The notes under the pieces: model-generated | What the model was told of the DNA's origin: nothing | The model's input: the letters and a program-made list of their open reading frames with translations, nothing else | The model's database searches: none | Shown here: piece after piece, positions 51,340-59,676 of the stretch | Position numbering within the stretch: position 1 is the stretch's first letter | Layout: each line of letters starts with the position of its first letter | Position numbers and translations under genes: made by a program | NCBI GenBank assembly: GCA_040255525.1 | Contig: JBDZVD010000007.1 | Coordinates: 1 to 64,000, forward strand | Length of the DNA: 64,000 bases | Reading direction: 5' to 3' | Origin: Rugosimonospora sp040255525 | GTDB taxonomy: Bacteria > Actinomycetota > Actinomycetes > Mycobacteriales > Micromonosporaceae

Positions 51340-51901
51340 GCTTCACGACCGGGGCCAGTGCGGCCTCGATCTCGCTGGCACAGCGCTGGAAGACCGGCAG
51401 CGGCTGACCCACCGGATCGGCCAGATCATCCTCCTCCGGGCTCACCGGCTGTAGCTGCCCACGTGCCCGGCGCACCGCGGACACCGCCGCGGCCAGCGGG
51501 CCGCCCGGGTCGCGCCCGAGGGATGCCGGTCCGGCACCGCACGCCGTTGCCGCCAGGCGGCCGAACTGGCGGAGGGTGAAGGCCCGGTGCATCGCGGCGG
51601 GGACCAGGGACACGCAGGCGGCCCGTTCCCGGCGCGTGGCGGCCAGTACCAGTCCCGCCTCGGCCAGTGCCTCCGGGCGCAGCGTACGGCTGCGGAACGT
51701 GGTCGGGTCCGCGCCGAGTCCGGCGGTCACGGTGGCGGCGTGCGGGTGCATCCGGTACCCCGGGAGGGCATGGGTGCCCGCGCTGGAGGTCGGTATCCGT
51801 TCCCCGGCCCACTCCCGGCCGAGCATGCCCCTGGCGATGAACTCGGCCATCGGCGAACGGCACAGGTTCGCGTGGCAGACGAAGAGAATGCCGGAAGCCA
51901 A
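51320..51901 (-). CDS. Low-molecular-weight protein tyrosine phosphatase
   Basis: 193 residues. The P-loop is CHANLCRS (Cys9, Arg15, Ser16) right at the N-terminus, and the general acid Asp sits in the LADPVGQP segment near residue 160. Such Wzb/Ptp-type phosphatases dephosphorylate the BY-kinase tyrosine cluster. It is convergent with the kinase and the two coding ends overlap by 20 bp, so their transcripts are mutually antisense at the 3' ends. The middle (RRERAACVSLVPAAMHRAF) is variable in the family. Confidence 0.9.
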   Translation of the reverse strand: MASGILFVCHANLCRSPMAEFIARGMLGREWAGERIPTSSAGTHALPGYRMHPHAATVTAGLGADPTTFRSRTLRPEALAEAGLVLAATRRERAACVSLVPAAMHRAFTLRQFGRLAATACGAGPASLGRDPGGPLAAAVSAVRRARGQLQPVSPEEDDLADPVGQPLPVFQRCASEIEAALAPVVKLIAAYG

Positions 51902-51989
51902 CAGAGCACCCTTCCGTGACCGGTTCTCGGTCCGATCACGCCGCAGAGTCTAGTGGCGGCTCACGCCCGTGGTAGGAACCTCGCGCCGG

Positions 51990-53114
51990 TCACCGCCGGA
52001 TCCCGGCCCAGTCGTGGTGGCGGCGCACGGTCGACAGGATGAAGTCGACGACCCGCCGGGAGGTGTCCGGGATCCGGTAGTCGGCGGGGCAGGCGACCCC
52101 CTCCGCGGCGACCTGCTCCACGGTGACGGCGACCGCCTCGACGACCCCGTCCGGGTCCAGGCCGGTCATGATGATGCCGCCGCTGTCCAGCGCCTCCGGG
52201 CGCTCGATGGACTCGCGCAAAGTCACCGCCGGGAAGCCGAGTATCGCGGCCTCCTCGCTGATCGTGCCGCTGTCGGACAGCGTGCACCGGGCCGAGGTCT
52301 GCAGGCGTACGTAGTCGAACAGCCCGAACGGCTCGTGGAACGCCACGCCGTCCAGGGTCATGCCGTCACCGGCCAGCGCCTCGAGGCGCTTGCGGGTACG
52401 TGGGTGGGTGGACACCAGGACCGGCAGGGACCAGGTGCCGCGTACCGCGCGCAGGCAGCCGAGCAGCCGGCGCAGCCGGGCGGGGTCGTCCACGTTCTCC
52501 TCGCGGTGCGCGCTGACCAGGAAGTACCCGCCGGGCTCCAGCTCCAGTTGCCGCAGTACGGACGAGCGCTCGACGTCGGGCCAGTAGTGGTCCAGCACCT
52601 CGCGCATGGGCGAACCGGTGTGCAGGATCCGGCGCGGATGCAGCCCCTCGGCGAGCAGGTTGCGCCGGGCGTGCTCGGTGTACACCAGGTTGAAGTCGGC
52701 GATGTGGTCGACCAGCCGGCGGTTGGTCTCCTCCGGCACGTTGAGGTCGAAGCAGCGGTTGCCGGCTTCCATGTGGTAGACGGGTACCCGCATCCGCCGG
52801 GCGATCAGCGCCGCGATGCAGCTGTTCGTGTCGCCGAGCACCAGCAGCGCGTCCGGCCGCAGGTCGCGGATCGCCTCCTCGATGCCGGTCAGCACGCCGC
52901 CGAGCACCCGGCCGAGCGACGAGGTGTCCACCCGCAGGAATTGGTCGGGCGCGCGCAGGCGCAGCTCGTCGAAGAACACGTCGGACAGGTTCGGGTCCCA
53001 GTTCTGGCCGGTGTGCACGAGCACGTGGTCGACGGTGCGGTCCAGCCTGCTCAGTACCCGGGACAGCCGGATGATCTCCGGCCGCGTACCGACCACGGTC
53101 ATGACCCGGCTCAT
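51990..53114 (-). CDS. capG: Non-hydrolysing UDP-sugar 2-epimerase (CapG/WecB family)
   Basis: 374 residues with a GT-B-like fold. Motifs VVGTRPEIIRLSRVL, LVHTGQNWDPNLSDVFF, LVLGDTNSCIAALIA, HMEAGNRCFDLNVPEETNR, VSAHREENVDD, and SDSGTISEEAAILGFPAVTLR are all present. In the CapEFG pathway it epimerises at C2 to give UDP-N-acetyl-L-fucosamine. Placement with CapE and CapF supports CapG over WecB (UDP-ManNAc). ATG 53114 overlaps the previous gene stop by 4 nt and has GAGG 7 nt upstream. Last gene of the minus-strand operon. Confidence 0.92.
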   Translation of the reverse strand: MSRVMTVVGTRPEIIRLSRVLSRLDRTVDHVLVHTGQNWDPNLSDVFFDELRLRAPDQFLRVDTSSLGRVLGGVLTGIEEAIRDLRPDALLVLGDTNSCIAALIARRMRVPVYHMEAGNRCFDLNVPEETNRRLVDHIADFNLVYTEHARRNLLAEGLHPRRILHTGSPMREVLDHYWPDVERSSVLRQLELEPGGYFLVSAHREENVDDPARLRRLLGCLRAVRGTWSLPVLVSTHPRTRKRLEALAGDGMTLDGVAFHEPFGLFDYVRLQTSARCTLSDSGTISEEAAILGFPAVTLRESIERPEALDSGGIIMTGLDPDGVVEAVAVTVEQVAAEGVACPADYRIPDTSRRVVDFILSTVRRHHDWAGIRR

Positions 53115-54424
53115 GCCGGATCCTCGCTCCGCGTCCCGACCTTGACCAGCATGTCCTCGATCTGGTCGACGCCCACCGCGAGCGACATCCGGTCCTCGTA
53201 CAGGCGGCGGGCCCGCCGGCCCATCGCCTCGCGCTGCCGCGCCGGCACCTCCGCCGCGGCGGCGAACCGGCCGGCCAGCGCCCGCCAGTCCTCCGGCGCG
53301 CAGGTGAACCCCGCGCCGGCCGAGGACACCAGCCGGGCCGCGTCGCCGGCCGCCGACACGATGACCGGACGGCCGCAGGCCAGCGCCGCCTGGAGCTTGC
53401 ACGGTACGGTGCCGTGCAGCGCGGGCAGGTCGCGCAGGGTCAGCAACTGGTAGTCGGCGGCGGCGTAGAGCCCGGCCATCTCCTGGACCGGCCGGCGGCC
53501 GAGGAACCGCACGTTGGTGGCCCGCAGGTCCTGCGCGAGCCGGCGCACCTCCAGCTCCTGCGGCCCGTTCCCGGCGATCACCAGATCCATCCGGGAACCG
53601 GCCTCGGCGGCGGCCCGCACCGCGGTCTGCACGCGCTGGAACGGGCCGAGGTTGCCGGCGAACATCACGGTGCACCGGCCGCGGTAGCCGATGGCCGCGC
53701 GCGCGGCGTCGGTCACCGGTACCGGCCGGAACAGGTTCTCGTCGGTCCAGTTGAGCACCACCCGGACCTTGCCGGGATCGGCGCCCCGCTCGACGACCAG
53801 GCCGGCCATCGACGGCGCGATGACCGCGATGCCGGACGCGGCGCGGTACAGCCGGCGCATGGTCGCGGTCAGCACCCGGTGCACCGCGGATCCGGCCCGG
53901 CCGCCCGGTGCCATGTCCGAGGCTGTCACCGACTCCGGCCACATGTCCTGCACATGCAGGATGGTCGGGGTCCGGCGGGCCAGCTGCAGCAGCGCGGCGG
54001 CCGCGTACGCGGTCGGCGGCGGGTGGTACACGTAGATGACGTCGACGTCGCGCAGGTACCGGATGCCGGCCAGCGAGCTGGTGGCCGCGAAGGACAGGTA
54101 GCTGGCCACCCGGCGCGCGGCGGAGCTGTCGTGGCTCGGGTACACGGGCACCCGCCGTACCGTGATCGACCCGGTCGTCGTCCTGTCGTTCCAGCGCTGC
54201 CGGTACCCGGGGTACACGTGACCCTCGGGGTACGACGGGAACGCGGTGAGCACCCGTACCTGGTGGCCGCGGCCGGCCAGTTCCCGGGCCAGCTCGCCGG
54301 GGATGAAGGCGGGCTCCGGCGGGTACCACTGCGACAGGATCCCGATCCGCATCCGGTCGCCGTGCCCGGCCCGGTCGCCCTGCCCCGCCCGGTCGCCCTG
54401 CCCGGCCCGGTCGGCGCGCCTCAT
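53111..54424 (-). CDS. GT4 glycosyltransferase, probable N-acetyl-L-fucosamine transferase (WbuB-like)
   Basis: 437 residues. Family sequence starts at Met25: RIGILSQWYPPEPAFIPGELA, then YVYHPPPTAYAAAALL, LHVQDMWPESVTASDM, VMFAGNLGPFQRVQTAV, and LPCKLQAALACGRPVIVSA in the donor domain. ATG 54424 overlaps the CapF stop (ATGA), as at the other junctions, but adds a GDRAGQ repeat tail; the family start 54352 is an alternative. Position between CapF and CapG argues it uses UDP-L-FucNAc, as WbuB does. It acts on lipid-linked saccharide at the inner membrane face. Confidence 0.88.
   Translation of the reverse strand: MRRADRAGQGDRAGQGDRAGHGDRMRIGILSQWYPPEPAFIPGELARELAGRGHQVRVLTAFPSYPEGHVYPGYRQRWNDRTTTGSITVRRVPVYPSHDSSAARRVASYLSFAATSSLAGIRYLRDVDVIYVYHPPPTAYAAAALLQLARRTPTILHVQDMWPESVTASDMAPGGRAGSAVHRVLTATMRRLYRAASGIAVIAPSMAGLVVERGADPGKVRVVLNWTDENLFRPVPVTDAARAAIGYRGRCTVMFAGNLGPFQRVQTAVRAAAEAGSRMDLVIAGNGPQELEVRRLAQDLRATNVRFLGRRPVQEMAGLYAAADYQLLTLRDLPALHGTVPCKLQAALACGRPVIVSAAGDAARLVSSAGAGFTCAPEDWRALAGRFAAAAEVPARQREAMGRRARRLYEDRMSLAVGVDQIEDMLVKVGTRSEDPA
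54354..54413 (-). repeat. 18-bp tandem repeat at the glycosyltransferase start
   Basis: Three near-identical 18-bp units (54354-54371, 54372-54389, 54390-54407) and a partial, encoding GDRAG(Q/H) if translated from 54424. They lie exactly between the coupled start and the family start. Confidence 0.88.
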
Positions 54425-55545
54425 GCCGCCGCCATCAGCAGGTCGTCGGCCAGCCACACCGGCTCGGGGTAGGTGTCCGGGCGCGCCGGATCGAAGATCT
54501 CGTTGCTCCAGAAGCAGGTCAACAGCTCGTCCCGCCCGGTGTTGGTGATGTTGTGCGCCCACATCGCCGGCATGTCCACCACGACCGGGTCGTCGCCGCT
54601 GACCGCGAACCTGACGACACTCTCGCCGCCGACCCGCCGCAGCGCGATCTCGGCGCTGCCCCGCAGCACCGCGAACCGTTCCACCTTCGCCAGGTGGTAG
54701 TGCTCTCCCCGGGTGACGCCGGGCCGGGTGGTGGATCCGAACGTCTGCCCGCCGCCGTGCGCCTTCACGACCTCGACCAGCTCGCCGCGCGCGTCCGCGT
54801 GGCGGATCAGCGGGATCGGGTAGTGGTCCGGGAAGCAGTGCGACCGGTACGTGTTGAACAGCCGCACCTCGTGCCGGTCGCGCAGCGCCGGGATGTCGCC
54901 GGTCCGGTACCTGGCGGCGGTGGCCCCCAGCCAGCCGGCCAGCTCCCGTACGCCGATCCGCTTCGCCGGCATGGTCGCGTCCCACGGGCCGCCGGCCGGG
55001 GCGCCGGCCAGCCGGGCCGCCGCGTCGGTGGCGTGCACGAGCTCCAGCTGCCGGTCCTCGCGCACCTCCGGTTCGCCGCCCCGCGCCAGCTGGCGGCAGA
55101 AGGTGGCGACCACCGAGTTGTAGAACGGGCGGCCGTGCTCGCCGTACAGGTTGGGCAGGCGCACGTCGAGGAACTCCGAGCCGCCGCACGCGTCCGCCAG
55201 GGCGGCGGCGGCCACGGCCTTGGCGTCGCCGTACGCGGTGCCGTTGCCGGCCTGCACGGAGTTGGCGAACACCACGGCCCGGGGCGGTACCGCGCACCGG
55301 CGCAGGCCGCGGGCGAGCGCCGCGGCCAGCTCCACGTTTCCGGCGGCCACGTCCTCGTCGCCGCCCCGGTTGACGCCGGCCAGGTGCAGCACCCGGTCGA
55401 CGCCGCTGATCCGGTTCGCGACCAGCAGCGGGTCGGCGAGGTCCGCCCGGTCGAGCACGACGGGCTCCGCCCAGCCCAGCGCGTGCAGCAGCACCCGGAC
55501 GTGCCAGCCGAGGAATCCGCCGGCGCCGGTCAGGGCCAGGTTCAT
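54421..55545 (-). CDS. capF: UDP-sugar reductase/epimerase CapF (WbjC/FnlB)
   Basis: 374 residues. The N-terminal SDR half has the nucleotide motif LTGAGGFLGWHVRVLLHALG, shortened compared with full epimerases, and VLHLAGVNRGG. The C-terminal cupin shows TRGEHYHLAKVERFAVLRGSA and MWAHNITNTGRDEL, with metal-binding His. CapF reduces the CapE product at C4 using NADPH and aids the cupin epimerisation toward UDP-L-FucNAc. ATG 55545 overlaps the CapE stop by 4 nt. Confidence 0.92.
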   Translation of the reverse strand: MNLALTGAGGFLGWHVRVLLHALGWAEPVVLDRADLADPLLVANRISGVDRVLHLAGVNRGGDEDVAAGNVELAAALARGLRRCAVPPRAVVFANSVQAGNGTAYGDAKAVAAAALADACGGSEFLDVRLPNLYGEHGRPFYNSVVATFCRQLARGGEPEVREDRQLELVHATDAAARLAGAPAGGPWDATMPAKRIGVRELAGWLGATAARYRTGDIPALRDRHEVRLFNTYRSHCFPDHYPIPLIRHADARGELVEVVKAHGGGQTFGSTTRPGVTRGEHYHLAKVERFAVLRGSAEIALRRVGGESVVRFAVSGDDPVVVDMPAMWAHNITNTGRDELLTCFWSNEIFDPARPDTYPEPVWLADDLLMAAA

Positions 55546-56582
55546 GACGCCATCACCAGGTCGGTCGCGGCCAGTTCCTCGTTGACCTCGGGCAGCGTGC
55601 GGAGCAGCGCGATGATCTCCGGTACCGCCAGCCTGTGCGCGTTGGACGAGTTGAACGCCGCCGCGGTGGCCCCGGCCGGGTCACCGTCCGACACGTACAG
55701 CGCGTAGTTGAGGTCGCGGGCGTCCAGCGGTACCCGGAAGAATTTCCCGAAGTCCTCGGCCTGAGCCAGTTCCTCGCGGCTGGCCAGCGTCTCGTCCAGC
55801 TTCTCGCCGTGCCGTACGCCGATCACGTCGAGCTTGGCCGGCACGTCGAACAGCTGGCACAGCGCGGTGGCCAGGTCGCCGATCGTGCACGCGCTGGCCT
55901 TGCGGATGAACACGTCGCCGGCTCGGGCGTGGGTGAACGCGTGCTCGACGAGTTCGACCGAGTCGGCCAGCGACATCAGGAACCGGGTCATCGTCGGGTC
56001 GGTGACGGTCGGCGCCCGCCCGGCCTTGATCTGTTCGATGAACAGCGGGATCACCGAGCCCCGGGAGCACATCACGTTCCCGTAGCGCACGCAGGAGACG
56101 ATGGTCGGGCTGCGCGGGTTGTTGCGCGCGTGCGCCTGGGCGACCTTCTCCATCAGCGCCTTGCTCATGCCCATCGCGTTGACCGGGTAGACGGCCTTGT
56201 CGGTGGAGAGCACGACCACCGACCGCACCCCGCACACCTGCGCCGCCTCGATGACGTTCGCACTGCCCAGGACGTTGGTGCGCACCGCCTCCAGCGGGAA
56301 GAACTCGCACGACGGAACCTGTTTGAGCGCGGCGGCGTGGAAGATGAAGTCCACTTCCCGGGTGGCCCGCAGCACCGTGTCGAAGTCGCGCACGTCGCCC
56401 ACGTGGTAGCGGACCCGCTCGTCGCCGATCCGGCGGCGCATGGTGTCCTGCTTGGCCTCGTCGCGGCTGAGTACCCGCACCTCGCCCACGTCCTGGCGGA
56501 GCAGCCGGCGCACCATGGTCTGCCCGAAGGAGCCCGTTCCACCCGTGATCAATACCCGGCACCCTGCTGGCAGGAAGCTCAT
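55542..56582 (-). CDS. capE: UDP-GlcNAc 4,6-dehydratase/5-epimerase CapE (WbjB/FnlA)
   Basis: 346 residues, first gene of the operon. The Rossmann motif is LITGGTGSFGQTMVRRLL. The MxxxK catalytic pair appears as MGMSKALMEKV, typical of CapE/FlaA1 enzymes in place of YxxxK. DFIFHAAALKQVPSCEFFP and CVRYGNVMCSRGSVIPLF complete the active site. It converts UDP-GlcNAc to the 4-keto-6-deoxy, C5-epimerised intermediate used by CapF. Divergent from the DegT/PglC-side genes. Confidence 0.94.
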   Translation of the reverse strand: MSFLPAGCRVLITGGTGSFGQTMVRRLLRQDVGEVRVLSRDEAKQDTMRRRIGDERVRYHVGDVRDFDTVLRATREVDFIFHAAALKQVPSCEFFPLEAVRTNVLGSANVIEAAQVCGVRSVVVLSTDKAVYPVNAMGMSKALMEKVAQAHARNNPRSPTIVSCVRYGNVMCSRGSVIPLFIEQIKAGRAPTVTDPTMTRFLMSLADSVELVEHAFTHARAGDVFIRKASACTIGDLATALCQLFDVPAKLDVIGVRHGEKLDETLASREELAQAEDFGKFFRVPLDARDLNYALYVSDGDPAGATAAAFNSSNAHRLAVPEIIALLRTLPEVNEELAATDLVMAS

Positions 56583-56947
56583 CCCCGTTACACACCCTCT
56601 GACCTGGTCGGTACTGGTACTTACTCAGCATCTCGGTCAACGAGCTATAAAGCGCCTGGTTATCTCGTAAAGGCATAATATCGGGCATGGTACGGCGGTC
56701 GGCGAGGGGAAATTTATCCGGAAAAGCGGCGCGCAATCGTGAACTCCCCGAAAGCGACGGTATGCGTCGACTCGACCTGGTAGAACCCCATGGGGAGTTT
56801 CACGGGTGTCGTCTGGGGTCGGAGGTCCTGCCGCATGAGCTTTTCCGCCACTGGCGCCGGGGAGTGGAGCAGGGGTGGCCGGAGCGGGGCTGGCCATACC
56901 AGGGCTGCCGGCCAGAGCCGGGCTGGCCAGAGCAGAGTCGCGGTTCC
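56583..56947. other. Divergent region between capE and the aminotransferase gene
   Basis: 365 bp. The left half (56600-56720) is AT-rich with TATAAA- and CATAAT-like strings and must hold promoters for both sides, not assigned exactly. The right half (56860-56945) carries decayed GGCCAGAGCNGGGCT copies. The frame upstream of the aminotransferase ATG is open but has no family sequence, so I treat it as untranslated. Confidence 0.5.
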
Positions 56948-58081
56948 ATGCTGAACCAACGGGTGTACCTGTCCGCGCCGGACGTCGGGTCGGTCGAGGA
57001 GGCGTACGTCGTCGAGGCCCTGCGCTCCGGCTGGGTCGCGCCGCTGGGGCCGCAGGTCGACGCGTTCGAGCGGGAGATCGCGAACCGGGTCGGCACCGCG
57101 CACGCGGTGGCGCTCAGCTCCGGTACCGCCGCCCTGCACCTGGCCCTGCACATCCTGGGCGCCCGGCCGGGCACGGTGGTCGTGGTGCCCACGCTGACCT
57201 TCGTCGCCACGGCCAACGCCGTGATGTACACCGGCGCCGAACCGGTCTTCGTCGACTGCGACCCGGTCACCGGCAACGTCGACGTCGGCCTGCTCGCCCA
57301 ACTCCTGCGCCACCTGCGGGTCTCCCGGAAGCGGGTGGCGGCCGTGCTGCCGGTGGACATGTTCGGCTCCTGCGCGGACTACGGCCGGTTGCTGCCGGTG
57401 TGCGCGGCCGCCTCGGTACCGGTGGTAGAGGACGCGGCCGAGGCGCTGGGCGCGACGTACCGGGGGCGGCCGGCGGGGTCGTTCGGCCGGGCCGGCGTCC
57501 TGTCGTTCAACGGCAACAAGATCCTCACCACCTCGGGTGGCGGGATGCTGGTGACCGATGACGGGTTGCTCGCCGAACGGGCCCGGTACCTGTCGACCCA
57601 GGCGAGGCAGCCCCTGCCGTACTACGAGCACACCGAGGTCGGGTACAACTACCGGCTGTCCAACCTGCTGGCGGCGCTCGGCCGCGGGCAGCTGGTGCGG
57701 CTGGACGGGATGCTGGCCCGCCGCCGGGCGCTGCGCGAGCGGTACGCGAAGCTGTTCGCCGCCGTACCCGGCGTGCGCCTGCTCGGCGACGGTGATCCGG
57801 GCGCGAACTGCTGGCTGACCACGATCGTGGTCGACCCGGCCGCCGCCGGTTGGCACGCCCGGGATCTGGCCGCGCACCTGGCCGCGCTGGACATCGAGAC
57901 CCGTCCGGTCTGGAAGCCGATGCACCTGCAGCCGGTCTTCGCCGGTACGCACGCGGTGCTCACCGGCGCCGCGCAGCGCCTGTTCGAGACCGGGCTCGCG
58001 CTGCCCAGCGGCTCGTCGCTCCGGGACGCGCAGATCGGCCGGGTGTTCGGCGCCATCGGCGAATTCCTGGACGAGCGGTGA
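56948..58081 (+). CDS. DegT/DnrJ/EryC1/StrS PLP aminotransferase
   Basis: 377 residues. It starts MLNQRVYLSAPDVGSVEEAYV, with LRSGWVAPLGPQVDAFE, VALSSGTAALHLALHIL, VVEDAAEALGATYRG and the PLP lysine in SFNGNKILTTSGGGML, then VGYNYRLSNLLAALG. It transfers an amino group to a 4-keto nucleotide sugar. Closest in feel to PglE/LegC types, which act on UDP-4-keto-6-deoxy-GlcNAc. The matching PglF-type dehydratase is not visible, and CapE makes a different stereoisomer. ATG 56948 is chosen by homology; the ribosome site is weak. GTGA coupling follows. Confidence 0.88.
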   Translation: MLNQRVYLSAPDVGSVEEAYVVEALRSGWVAPLGPQVDAFEREIANRVGTAHAVALSSGTAALHLALHILGARPGTVVVVPTLTFVATANAVMYTGAEPVFVDCDPVTGNVDVGLLAQLLRHLRVSRKRVAAVLPVDMFGSCADYGRLLPVCAAASVPVVEDAAEALGATYRGRPAGSFGRAGVLSFNGNKILTTSGGGMLVTDDGLLAERARYLSTQARQPLPYYEHTEVGYNYRLSNLLAALGRGQLVRLDGMLARRRALRERYAKLFAAVPGVRLLGDGDPGANCWLTTIVVDPAAAGWHARDLAAHLAALDIETRPVWKPMHLQPVFAGTHAVLTGAAQRLFETGLALPSGSSLRDAQIGRVFGAIGEFLDER

Positions 58082-58812
58082 ATCCCGTGCTGCGCCCGGC
58101 GGTGCCGGCGGACCCGCCCGGTCCGGCCGGCGTTGCCACCGGGGTTCCGGGCGGCCCTCGGGCCGCAGCCGCGCCGTTTCCGGGTCCGGCCGGGCCGCGG
58201 TTCGCGGTCAAGCGCGCCGTCGACCTGGTGGTCGCGGCTCTGGTGCTGGTACTGGCGGCACCGGTGCTGGCCGGCGCGGCCGTGGCGGTGCGCCTGCTGA
58301 TGGGCTCGCCGGTGCTGTTCACCCAGCAGCGGACCGGCCGCGGCATGCGCCACTTCCGGCTGCTGAAGTTCCGGACGATGACCGACGCCCGGGACACGGC
58401 CGGCCGGCCGCTGCCCGACCGCGAGCGCTCCTGCCGGCTGGGCCGGCTGCTGCGCCGGTACAGCGTGGACGAGCTGCCCCAGCTGGTCAACGTGCTCCGG
58501 GGCGAGATGAGCCTGATCGGGCCGCGGCCGCTGCTGCCCCGGTACGACCGGTGCTACACCGGTCCGGAGCTGGCCCGGTTCGCGGTGCGCCCGGGCATCA
58601 CCGGGCTCGCCCAGATCACCGGCCGCAACGCCGCCGGCTGGGACGAGCGGCTGGGGCTGGACGCGCGGTACGTCGCGCACTGGTCGCTCCGGCTCGACGC
58701 CAGGATCGCGCTGCTCACCGTCGCCCGAGTGTTCGACAGCTCCGGTGTCTCGGCCGATCCGGCCGGCGACATGCTCGACCTCGACCAGGAGAGGGGGATG
58801 CCCCGCCCATGA
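58078..58812 (+). CDS. PglC-like phosphoglycosyl transferase (initiating sugar transferase)
   Basis: 244 residues with a Pro-rich N-terminus, one re-entrant membrane helix (KRAVDLVVAALVLVLAAPVL) and the small monotopic catalytic domain: LLKFRTMTDA, the DE dyad in YSVDELPQLVNVLRGEMSLIG, PRPLLPRY and RPGITGLAQITGRNA. It moves a sugar phosphate from a UDP-sugar to undecaprenyl phosphate, beginning repeat-unit assembly. GTG 58078 overlaps the aminotransferase stop, which ties its donor to the amino sugar made next door. The catalytic Asp-Glu pair is intact. Confidence 0.92.
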   Translation: MNPVLRPAVPADPPGPAGVATGVPGGPRAAAAPFPGPAGPRFAVKRAVDLVVAALVLVLAAPVLAGAAVAVRLLMGSPVLFTQQRTGRGMRHFRLLKFRTMTDARDTAGRPLPDRERSCRLGRLLRRYSVDELPQLVNVLRGEMSLIGPRPLLPRYDRCYTGPELARFAVRPGITGLAQITGRNAAGWDERLGLDARYVAHWSLRLDARIALLTVARVFDSSGVSADPAGDMLDLDQERGMPRP

Positions 58813-59630
58813 TCGGCGAGCCCGACATCCAATCCATCGACAGCCGCGACTCTGATGCCCGGCGCTCCGCCGTCCGGCTGCTCGGCGCGTCGGTACCCGC
58901 CGAGTGCCAGGGCCTGGTCGCGTACCACGCGAGCGGGTACTCGACGTTCCTGGCCGCGGCGCTCTCGCCGCCCCCCGGCCAGCGCACCGTGTGCCTGCGC
59001 GCGGCCCGGGTCGCCGGTGAGGTGATCGCCGTCGCGGACTGGCGGATCATGAGCGGCCAGCTGTTCCTGAACGGGATTTCGGTGCGCCCGCCCTACCGGG
59101 GGCACGGCTACGGCACCCGGCTGCTCGACGACGGTGTGCGGATGGCGCGCGACCTCGGCCTGGCGGCGCTGGGCCTGGACGTCGCGGTGGACAACGTGGG
59201 CGCGTACGCGCTGTACCAGAAGATGGGCTTCGAGGAGATGGGGTACTCGTGGTGGGAGCACGTGCCACCGGAGGAGGACGGCACGGGACGGGCCCCGGTC
59301 CGGATCCTCGACTGGCCCGCCTTCGACGCGCACCGCAGCGCGTATGGGTTCGGCGACCTGTCGGTGCGCCACGCCGGCCAGGTGATCAAGGTACGCGCGG
59401 TGGGCGCGGTGCTGCGGGTCGAACCCGGTGCCACCGGCGCCCTGCTCGCTCACGCGTTGTCCGAGCTGCTGGTGCCGTGCCGGGTGTACTCGGTGCGGAC
59501 CGGCGCCACGGCCGGACCCACCCCGGGATGGTTCGCGCGCTTCGTACGGATGCGGATGTCGCTCGGCACCGCCAGGCACCCGATGGACTACGACCAGCGC
59601 CGTTCGGCCCGCGCCCCGCGGCGCATCTGA
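58809..59630 (+). CDS. GNAT N-acetyltransferase in the polysaccharide locus
   Basis: 273 residues. The GNAT domain (about 30-160) has FLNGISVRPPYRGHGYGTRLLDDGVRMA, the acetyl-CoA loop, and VDNVGAYALYQKMGFEEMGYSWWEHV. A second half of about 110 residues (HAGQVIKVRAVGAVLRVEPGATGALL) has no recognised domain. ATG 58809 overlaps the PGT stop (ATGA). It may acetylate the 4-amino sugar made by the aminotransferase, in place of the hexapeptide PglD enzyme, which is absent. That role is inference. Confidence 0.8.
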   Translation: MIGEPDIQSIDSRDSDARRSAVRLLGASVPAECQGLVAYHASGYSTFLAAALSPPPGQRTVCLRAARVAGEVIAVADWRIMSGQLFLNGISVRPPYRGHGYGTRLLDDGVRMARDLGLAALGLDVAVDNVGAYALYQKMGFEEMGYSWWEHVPPEEDGTGRAPVRILDWPAFDAHRSAYGFGDLSVRHAGQVIKVRAVGAVLRVEPGATGALLAHALSELLVPCRVYSVRTGATAGPTPGWFARFVRMRMSLGTARHPMDYDQRRSARAPRRI

Positions 59631-59676
59631 GCGCCGGGGCGGCGGGGCGGCGAGGTGGCGAGGCGGTCACGACGGC

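Noticed and set aside
55542..56582. PglF-type dehydratase for the bacillosamine branch
   Set aside because: It lacks the long membrane-anchored N-terminus of PglF and sits with CapF and CapG, so CapE of the FucNAc route fits better.
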